9,996 bases of DNA, from contig DGQS01000110.1 in NCBI GenBank assembly GCA_002389785.1, forward strand, positions 1 to 9,996, written 5' to 3'. A program made the translations under genes and the position numbers. This DNA is from Bacteroidetes bacterium UBA4408. Lineage in GTDB: Bacteria; Bacteroidota; Bacteroidia; UBA4408. Positions within the stretch are counted from its first letter, which is position 1, and each line of letters opens with the position of its first letter. The notes under the pieces are model-generated. The model was not told the origin of the DNA. It did no database searches and worked only from the letters and a program-made list of their open reading frames with translations. Positions 1 to 6,400 of this stretch are shown here, piece after piece.

Positions 1-1
1 C

Positions 2-256
2 AATTTGAACCGGATTTTGCACTCAATTAAACACGCATTAAAACAATATAGAGATGGAAGTATTTCCACTAATACAATTGAAGGCTTTTTCTCTCAATTG
101 AAACGCTCAATTAATGGTACTTACCTACACGTATCAAAGAAACATATTGCAGGATATGTGAGCGAATGTGTGTTTAGATATAACAATAGAAAAAATCAAA
201 GCCAAATGTTTGAAATTTTCATCAATCAAATTAAAGTTCCCGTTTTAAAGAACTAA
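2..256 (+). CDS. IS1595-family (ISXO2-like DDE) transposase, C-terminal fragment cut by the window edge
   Basis: The reading frame is open from base 2 to the TAA at 254-256, giving 84 residues that form the C-terminal end of an ISXO2-type transposase. The diagnostic segment is NTIEGFFSQLKR (fragment residues 24-35). Its glutamate (27) is expected to be the third acidic residue of the catalytic centre, and the lysine seven residues later (34) is the conserved K of this family. The following stretch around HVSKKH and the closing FRYNNRK motif are also typical. The enzyme catalyses cut-and-paste or copy transposition of its own element. A TTG at 5 could be read as a start, but it is almost certainly internal, because the family is about 200-300 residues long and the frame continues to the window edge. 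Whether the upstream part is intact cannot be seen here. Confidence 0.85.
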   Translation, partial: NLNRILHSIKHALKQYRDGSISTNTIEGFFSQLKRSINGTYLHVSKKHIAGYVSECVFRYNNRKNQSQMFEIFINQIKVPVLKN

Positions 257-404
257 GTTTTAATAGTTTTTCAAAATCCTCTTTAGCTTCTGTATTATCG
301 GCTTTCCTATTTAATTCCTTCATTAACTCATCGTGGTTTGCGGTGAGTTTTTTTGTTGTCATTTTCTTACCTTCTATTGGCTTCTCCTTTGGTTTTCGTC
401 CCAT
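231..404 (-). CDS. Small lysine-rich hypothetical protein, possible IS passenger ORF
   Basis: This is a 57-residue ORF on the reverse strand, from ATG at 404-402 to TAA at 233-231. The product starts MGRKPKEKPIEGKKM and continues with a charged, probably helical segment (HDELMKELNRKADN, KEDFEKLLKLS). It has no cysteine, no hydrophobic segment and no domain I recognise. A second possible start is Met15. It converges on the transposase gene and overlaps its last 26 bases, so it lies inside the presumed insertion sequence and may be carried by it. The basic N-terminus followed by an amphipathic helix would suit a small nucleic-acid-binding or protein-binding accessory, but that is only inference. 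It could also be a chance ORF. In its favour are protein-like composition and a clean start. Confidence 0.45.
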   Translation of the reverse strand: MGRKPKEKPIEGKKMTTKKLTANHDELMKELNRKADNTEAKEDFEKLLKLSSLKREL

Positions 405-571
405 TATCTGAACATTTAGAACAACAAAGTTAGTTTTAAAACCAACATATTGAAACTAAAATTTTGTCAAAAAATCACTTTTTATCCAAACTGTTCTGAA
501 GGGATAACCCCGAAGCACAAATTTTAATAGATTGATTTTCAACTATATATAAAATATATTCAATTTTTCCA

Positions 572-592
572 GTACTATGTCTAGCATAGTAC
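572..592. promoter_or_regulatory. Palindromic operator candidate for the PadR regulator
   Basis: Perfect 8-bp inverted arms GTACTATG (572-579) and CATAGTAC (585-592) are separated by 5 bases (TCTAG). The site ends 13 bases before the -7 box at 606, so it covers the place where the -33 element would lie, and no clear TTG is seen there. PadR-family dimers bind palindromes, and the second gene of the operon encodes PadR, so autorepression by occlusion of the promoter is the simplest reading. The palindrome and its position are directly visible. The identity of the binding protein is inferred. Confidence 0.6.
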
Positions 593-605
593 ATTTATTT
601 GCACA

Positions 606-613
606 TATCTTTG
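606..613 (+). promoter_or_regulatory. Bacteroidota-type -7 promoter element for the 667-3231 operon
   Basis: TATCTTTG matches the Bacteroidota primary sigma factor -7 consensus TAnnTTTG at every specified base. It lies 53 bases before the ATG at 667, which would give a leader of roughly 45-50 bases. No good -33 TTG is found at the expected spacing. That region is taken up by the 572-592 palindrome, which is consistent with a regulated promoter. Confidence 0.6.
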
Positions 614-666
614 CATCGTCAAATTCAAGGTTAAGCATACAGTAATAAAAAATAAACTTAAATAAA

Positions 667-1089
667 ATGAAAACAACCAAAATCAATTCAAATTTATTCA
701 GCAAGTTGAATAAAACTAAAGTCCTAAAAGGCAGTCGAAAAATTTCACTTTTAATTTTAGTTTTCATGGCATTTCAAATTCCTTCGAAAGCAAAAAACGG
801 AGAAGTTGAAAATTTTCAAAAAGAAAGAGAAACCTTAGAAATAAGAAAACAACTTGACCATCAGTTGGAGTTTCCTGATTTTCTAAAAAAACAGTCTATT
901 TCAAGTGAAAGTGTGAATGTACTTTTTAAGGTTGATACCAGTGGTACAATTCAGGAAGTAAATACAACAAGCTCCAACCCCGAATTGAATCAATACATCG
1001 TGGAGCAACTTGAAGGGACAAAATTGACGAGTATAAAGTTAAAAGAATCAGCTCACTACAAAGTAAACATCCATTTTAAACTTTTATAA
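667..1089 (+). CDS. Small exported protein with a TonB C-terminal-like domain
   Basis: This 140-residue protein has a long basic N-region followed by a hydrophobic stretch (about 26-39, ISLLILVFMAFQIP) and a possible signal-peptidase site after Ala42 (SKA). After a charged linker (about 45-75), residues about 80-140 have the pattern of a small TonB-C-like alpha/beta domain: a strand VNVLFKVDTSGTIQEV, then a short helix-like segment with PELNQYIVEQLEGTKL, then the final strand HYKVNIHFKLL. In TonB proteins this domain contacts outer-membrane partners. Here there is no Pro-rich spanning region, so it is unlikely to be a complete energy transducer. The start chosen is the ATG about 54 bases downstream of a perfect -7 box. 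It is the first gene of a presumed operon, with PadR following after 10 bases. Role unknown; a periplasmic partner or sensor for the PspC protein is possible. Confidence 0.75.
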   Translation: MKTTKINSNLFSKLNKTKVLKGSRKISLLILVFMAFQIPSKAKNGEVENFQKERETLEIRKQLDHQLEFPDFLKKQSISSESVNVLFKVDTSGTIQEVNTTSSNPELNQYIVEQLEGTKLTSIKLKESAHYKVNIHFKLL

Positions 1090-1099
1090 AAACAAAACT

Positions 1100-1435
1100 A
1101 TGAATATAGAAAACACCAAAGCGCAAATGCGAAAGGGCGTACTGGAGTTTTGTATACTTTCAATACTCAGCGATGGAGATAAATATCCTTCAGAAATTAT
1201 TGAGCGCATGAAAGAAGCAAAACTTATAGTAGTGGAAGGTACCTTATATCCGCTGCTAACCCGGCTTAAAAATATTGGGTTATTAGGATACAGATGGGAA
1301 GAGTCGACTTCAGGACCTCCTCGAAAATACTACAAACTAACAGAGTTGGGTGAACAGTTTCTAAAGGAATTGGAAGTAACCTGGGAAGAGCTCGTAAAGT
1401 CAGTTAATTTAACCACACAAAAACCAAAACAATGA
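1100..1435 (+). CDS. PadR-family transcriptional regulator
   Basis: This 111-residue protein is a short PadR-type winged-helix repressor. Residues 9-25 (QMRKGVLEFCILSILSD) form the typical first helix. Residues 46-57 (EGTLYPLLTRLK) form the recognition-helix signature, and residues 72-81 (GPPRKYYKLT) form the wing, ending in the family's hallmark Tyr-Tyr-x-Leu-Thr. The C-terminal helix (about 82-104) is short, as in the PadR-s1 subgroup, and would serve in dimerisation. PadR proteins are usually autorepressors whose ligand or signal varies; the effector here is unknown. The gene lies 10 bases after the exported-protein gene, and its TGA overlaps the ATG of the PspC gene (ATGA, 1432-1435), which implies translational coupling. 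The palindrome at 572-592 is its likely target. Confidence 0.93.
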   Translation: MNIENTKAQMRKGVLEFCILSILSDGDKYPSEIIERMKEAKLIVVEGTLYPLLTRLKNIGLLGYRWEESTSGPPRKYYKLTELGEQFLKELEVTWEELVKSVNLTTQKPKQ

Positions 1436-3231
1436 ACAAAACAGTTATAATAAACATAAACGGAATTATTTTCCATATCGAGGAAGATGCTTACGATAAG
1501 TTAAGTAAATACTTAAATACCATAAAAGGCTACTTTAAAGATTCGGATGGTCGTGATGAAATAATGAACGATATCGAAGCACGAATTGCTGAGCTGTTGC
1601 AAGAAAAAGTAAATACCATTAAGCAAGTTGTTGTTTTGAATGATGTGGATGAAGTAATTGCGAAAATGGGTAAACCTGAAGAATATGCAACCGAAGGTGA
1701 AACTATTTCTTCGTCGAGTCAACAAACAAGCGATGCACAAACTATGTATACCGGTGGTTACAAGCGTAGACGAGTTTTTCGCGACCCCGATGATAAGGTA
1801 TTGGGTGGTGTTTGTGCCGGAATTGCGAATCATTTCGATATTGATCCACTTTACTTAAGAGGAGCATTTGCAGTGTTGTTTTTTGTATTTGGAAGTGGAT
1901 TTTTATTGTACATTTTACTTTGGATAATCATTCCCAAGGCTCAAACTACAGCTGAAAAACTGGAAATGCGCGGTGAGCCAATTAATGTGGATAATATAAA
2001 ACGAAGTGTTGAAGAAGAATTGAATGATGTAAAGAATCGCATGAGCAATCTTGGAAACAAGGCTAACTCAGCCGAAAATAGAGCCCGAGTTAGCAGTGCT
2101 ACCGATAAAGTGATTAATTTTTTAGGAATGATTTTCGGTTCAATTTTTAAGTTTGCTTTGAAATTCTTTTCGGTAATTTTTCTATTAATGGGTGTCGTTT
2201 TTCTGGCAATGCTGGTAAGTTCACTCATGGGCTTCTCGAATTTGATTCACAATCATGTTAACGATTCTCCGATAGCCTATTCAATTAACGATTTTTTAAT
2301 TGCCTTTTTAGGAAGTCCAGCCTTAGTTGATGCTGCAACATTTGGCTTATTACTTTTTGTTGGAATTCCTTTGATAATGTTGATTTACAGCTGCATTAAA
2401 ATTCTTTTCAATATTCGCAACCGAAATAAAGTAGTAAGAATTACAGCCTTTTCGTTATGGATAGTTGGGTTATTGTTATTGATATTCGTTGGTATTCAAA
2501 TAGGAGATGAATTCAAGCAAGAAGCGAATTATAGACAAAATTATGTGTTGTCAACCCCAACTTCGCAAGTACTTTATTTGAATACATTAAAGGATACTAA
2601 ATACAATTTTGAAGAAAAGTATGGATATCATTCTCGAGTTAAAATTGATAATTGGAATTTAGTGAAGATCAACAAAGGAGGAATTAGCTTTGGTTTTCCG
2701 ATTGTAGATGTTGAAAAAAGTGAAACTGACAGCTTTCAAATTGTTGTAATTAAATCTGCTCAAGGTTCCACAAATAAAGATGCAACCATCCGAGCCAGAA
2801 GTATTAATTACAGCTTTTCACAACATGATTCAATACTGGATTTTAGCCCTTATTTTGATATTTTAAAAGAAGATAAGTGGAGAGCTCAAACAGTAAAAAT
2901 AATTTTAAAAGTACCCGTTGGAAAAATTATTTACTTTAACAAAAGCACCAAAAATATTATCTACGATATTGATAATGTGAGCGATACTTGGGATGGCGAC
3001 ATGCTCATGCGCAGATGGCTAATGACCAAAGAAGGATTGCAATGTGTGGATTGCGAAGGATTGGATGAAGCAAATCAACACCGAGAAAATGGACGTAAAA
3101 GAATTCGCATTAACAAAAATGGTGTAGATATTCGAATTGATACAGATGACGAAGATTGGAATGATACATTAGAAGTACCTTCCTCTCCTCCTCCACCTCC
3201 AATTCCAAATCAAAAAGTGAAGAAAGTTTAA
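1432..3231 (+). CDS. PspC-domain multispanning membrane protein
   Basis: This 599-residue protein has several parts. Residues 1-87 form the soluble domain that often precedes PspC in Bacteroidota (MNKTVIININGIIFHIEEDAY, then IMNDIEARIAELLQEK). Residues about 108-170 are a PspC domain, with the basic KRRRVFRDPDDKVLGGVCAGIANHF followed by a membrane helix (about 145-168) ending in the characteristic LLWIIIPK. Residues 180-222 are a charged, probably coiled region. Three further membrane segments lie at about 236-266, 300-328 and 336-358. Residues about 365-580 are a soluble, beta-rich region with no clear family, containing a CxxC (QCVDCEG). The tail has a short polyproline run and ends in basic residues. 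E. coli PspC is a small inner-membrane sensor of the phage-shock (envelope stress) response, and this is a much larger relative. Its start overlaps the PadR stop, and a strong terminator follows, so it is the last gene of the operon. Confidence 0.9.
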   Translation: MNKTVIININGIIFHIEEDAYDKLSKYLNTIKGYFKDSDGRDEIMNDIEARIAELLQEKVNTIKQVVVLNDVDEVIAKMGKPEEYATEGETISSSSQQTSDAQTMYTGGYKRRRVFRDPDDKVLGGVCAGIANHFDIDPLYLRGAFAVLFFVFGSGFLLYILLWIIIPKAQTTAEKLEMRGEPINVDNIKRSVEEELNDVKNRMSNLGNKANSAENRARVSSATDKVINFLGMIFGSIFKFALKFFSVIFLLMGVVFLAMLVSSLMGFSNLIHNHVNDSPIAYSINDFLIAFLGSPALVDAATFGLLLFVGIPLIMLIYSCIKILFNIRNRNKVVRITAFSLWIVGLLLLIFVGIQIGDEFKQEANYRQNYVLSTPTSQVLYLNTLKDTKYNFEEKYGYHSRVKIDNWNLVKINKGGISFGFPIVDVEKSETDSFQIVVIKSAQGSTNKDATIRARSINYSFSQHDSILDFSPYFDILKEDKWRAQTVKIILKVPVGKIIYFNKSTKNIIYDIDNVSDTWDGDMLMRRWLMTKEGLQCVDCEGLDEANQHRENGRKRIRINKNGVDIRIDTDDEDWNDTLEVPSSPPPPPIPNQKVKKV

Positions 3232-3235
3232 ATCT

Positions 3236-3268
3236 TAAAAACCTCTCAGTAAACTGAGAGGTTTTTTT
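3236..3268 (+). terminator. Rho-independent terminator of the PadR-PspC operon
   Basis: A perfect inverted repeat, ACCTCTCAGT (3241-3250) and ACTGAGAGGT (3253-3262), begins 10 bases after the PspC stop codon. It is preceded by an A run and followed by T at 3262-3268. The A and T flanks can extend the stem. The A run upstream means it could also work in the reverse direction, but no gene points that way. Confidence 0.93.
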
Positions 3269-3450
3269 ATTCTTCTAAACCAAAAAAATACAATAAATAC
3301 AATTTGTCGACAATTACCTACAATACATAGGTGTTTTTAATCCCTATATCGTAAATAATTTAAAATATTATTTGGTAAGCAATTTTGAAAGGTTACATTA
3401 GTACATTCAATTGATATTGAATACTAAATATTAACTTAAACCACCTTAAC
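3269..3450. other. AT-rich intergenic region before the giant surface protein gene
   Basis: These 182 bases hold no credible ORF. They contain a 10-bp palindrome TTGTCGACAA (3304-3313). Close to the gene there is also a perfect inverted repeat with 7-bp arms ATTCAAT (3405-3411) and ATTGAAT (3416-3422), separated by TGAT. The best -7-like match is CAATTTTG (3380-3387), which differs from TAnnTTTG at one specified base and has no clear partner, so I do not call a promoter. The TGA at 3418-3420 is in frame with the gene that follows and closes its frame upstream. Confidence 0.5.
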
Positions 3451-6400
3451 ATGCGAAACAATTTACCTATTGTTTTTGTGAATTTCTTTTTCGAAAAATT
3501 CACCAAAATCAAGACAAACAAATGCCTGATTGCAAGTTTTTTACTTGTGCAATTTTTTATTGCTAGCCATGTAACTGCACAACAGAGTCAGATTACAGAT
3601 TTTGTACTCTTTTCCGGAAATGGCACAGGAGCAGGATGTTCAACTCCAACGGCACCCGGAGCAGGTGTTCAAATTGGGTGCAACTCAACCATTAATGGCG
3701 GAGATATTGGGAGTTTGAAATTATTACAAACTACAGGATCCGCAACAATCAGTGGTAACATGCACGCTTTGGAAACGATGGACCTAGCTTCCGGGAGTAT
3801 TGTTACCGGTAAATTAACCGCTGCAAACGCAGCCTCAATTTCAGGTACAACATTGTCTATTGCTGGTTCTTCAACAATTGGTGGAAATATAGATGTTAAC
3901 GGAAATGTTGTAGTTGCTTCAGGTTCCAGTATTTTTGGAAAAGTAACACATCCTGCCGGAACCAGTTATTCCGGACCTGCTCCAAGCGGTGGAAATGTAA
4001 TTGGAACACCTGTATTACCAACACTACCTTCACTCCCTGCAATCAGTACATTTCCATTGGCATCGACGGTAGATGTTACTACAACCATTATTTTAAATCC
4101 CGGGAATTATCGAAACATGCTGTTGCCCGGTGCTAAAAAAATTACCTTAAATGGTCCGGGTGTATACGTATTTAACAAGGTTCTCAATTTAGGTGATAAT
4201 GATTTGGTTTATGATTTTAAAAATAGTACCAATGGGATATTTAAAATTTATATCCACAGCGATGCAGATTTTAACCAAATCCATGCTAGTATGATTAATG
4301 GTGGAAGTGCAAACCGAATTTATACTGAGGTTCATGGTACGGGCAGTACATCTTCTAATGGAACACTGGCTTTCGTAATTGCGAATTGCACAGGGCCTAT
4401 AAAATCAAGTTGGCTGGGTACTGTTTGGGCTCCCTATGGAGCAATTAAAATTGGAGCTCTTTCAGGTGGAACAGATATAACCGGAGCATTGTGGAGTGCT
4501 ACTCAAGTAAATGTTCGCTGCGGTGTAACGATTAATGGTGCACCTTACAATGTTAACTATTGTACAACTCCAAACGTAAATGCCGGATCTGACAAGCAAT
4601 TGACATGTACATCTTCAACAGTACAATTGAACGGTTCTTCAAGTACTTCCGGAGTTAATTATAATTGGGTAGCAAGCAACGGAGGAAATATTGTTTCTGG
4701 TGCAACTTCTGCAACTCCAATTGTAAATGCTGCTGGAACTTATACGTTAACCGTGACAACTGCAATCGGAAGTTGTACTGCTACTGATGTAGCGATAGTT
4801 AGCAACAATACGGTTGTTCCAAATGTAAATGCAGGGCCGGATTTAGTTATAACCTGCTCAAATCAATCAATTCAGCTAACCGGTAGCTCTACTACACCAG
4901 GAGTAACTTATAAGTGGGTACCATCAAACGGTGGAAATACCACCTCGGGTTCTTCTACGGCAACTCCAATAGCAAATGCTCCCGGCACTTATACCCTAAC
5001 AGTTACAAATCCGGTTAACGGATGTAAAGCAAGCGATGTTGCAATTATAACCGCCACCAACACAGCTCCAGTCGCGAATGCAGGTTCAAATAAAACTATC
5101 AGTTGCAGCAATCCAAGTGTCATGTTAAGTGGATCAACTTCCTCTTTAGGAGTATCTTATTTATGGGTGGCAAGCAATGGTGGAAATATTGTTTCCGGAG
5201 GCAACACACTAACTCCGCTGGTGAATGCAGCCGGTACGTATACTTTAACTGTAAGTTCAACAAACGGCTGTAGTGCTTCAGATATTGCCTTGGTATCGGG
5301 TAATACGATTTTGCCAAATGCCAATGCAGGTGTTGATAAAAGTTTGACTTGCACGGTTTCAAGTGTACAATTAAGCGGGTCTTCCGCAACTAGCGGAGCT
5401 TCTTTTTCTTGGGCAGCAAGCAATGGAGGAAATATTGTTTCGGGTGGAAATACAGCTACCCCTACTGTAAATGCAGCAGGTACTTATACTTTAACAGTAA
5501 GCACCAACAATGGTACATGCAGTAGTACAGATGTGGCCTTGGTTAGTTTTACCGGAACACTTCCGAATGCAAACGCTGGAAGCGATAAAATTTTAACTTG
5601 TGCAAATCCAACGGCAATTTTAAACGGAAGTTCTACAAGCAGCAGTATTAATTATTCATGGGTGGCAAGTAATGGTGGAAATATTGTTAGTGGTGCTAAT
5701 ACAGCTACTCCAACGATTGATGCTGCCGGTACTTATACTTTAACCGTTACTAAAATTGCTACAGGTTGTACCAAAACTGATGTTACACTCGTAACCTCAA
5801 ATAAAGTATTGCCCAATGTTTCTGCTGGTGCTGATAGTTCAATAAGCTGTTCTAAAAAAACTACCTCCTTACAAGGAAGTTCGAGTACAGCAGGTGTGAG
5901 TTATTTATGGAGCAGTCAAAATTCAAGTTCTATATTAAGTTCAATTGCAGCTGCAAAAATTAATGTTGATGGCACTGGTGCTTATTACTTAACAGTTACC
6001 AATCCTTTAAACGGCTGTAAAAAAATTGATACTGCTATTGTTAAGGGTGGATGTTTATTATTATACTACCCTAAAGATACAGTCGGTAAAACCGATAGCT
6101 TAATTGGTTCGGAATTAACTTCACTTGAAAAATATTTCAAAATTTATGCACCCGATACTACGCAAAAAATATTCAGATTGACTAATGACAGTGTATGGAT
6201 TGAAGTAATTGCACTTAGTGGTCAAAAAGCAGCCTTAACAGCACTTTTACAATCAGCTCCGTATGGAATGACAAACCTTGTAAACAACGGGACATCCTTG
6301 CTGATAACCGGAAAATATCCAATTAAAAATTTGAGTAAGTTAAATTTATTGACTTCAATGATTGATTATGTGCGCCCCTTATATCCACCCTTATTATCGA

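Larger units (their letters stand above)
1..511 (+). mobile_element. Right end of an IS1595-family (ISXO2-like) insertion sequence, partial
   Basis: The left edge of the window lies inside an insertion sequence whose transposase C-terminus is recognisable (2-256). The right boundary is inferred. After the transposase and a small reverse-strand ORF, the bases at 501-511 read GGGATAACCCC, so the outer end would begin GGGG when read inward. From memory, G-rich tips are usual in this family. The other terminal repeat and the target duplication (normally 8 bp in this family) are outside the window, so the boundary could be off by tens of bases. The element sits directly upstream of the PadR operon promoter region and points towards it. 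Confidence 0.45.

Noticed and set aside
543..767. 74-residue reverse-strand ORF with hydrophobic segments
   Set aside because: It overlaps the operator, promoter and 5' end of the exported-protein gene. Its hydrophobic appearance comes from AT-rich DNA read backwards, and it has no recognisable domain.
1513..2228. Reverse-strand ORFs (1513-1833, 1941-2228) and a forward off-frame ORF (1658-1858)
   Set aside because: They lie wholly inside the well-supported PspC gene in other frames and have no family resemblance.
3304..3313. TTGTCGACAA palindrome as an operator or recombination site
   Set aside because: Only 10 bp, a single occurrence, and nothing nearby that would use it. It is recorded only as part of the intergenic description.
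3380..3387. CAATTTTG as the -7 box of the giant gene
   Set aside because: It has one mismatch to TAnnTTTG and no TTG at the expected upstream spacing. It is too weak to call in AT-rich DNA.
5120..5423. Two overlapping reverse-strand ORFs in the PKD-like repeat region
   Set aside because: They are antisense to the repeats. Their apparent length comes from the low stop-codon content of the complementary repetitive coding sequence.
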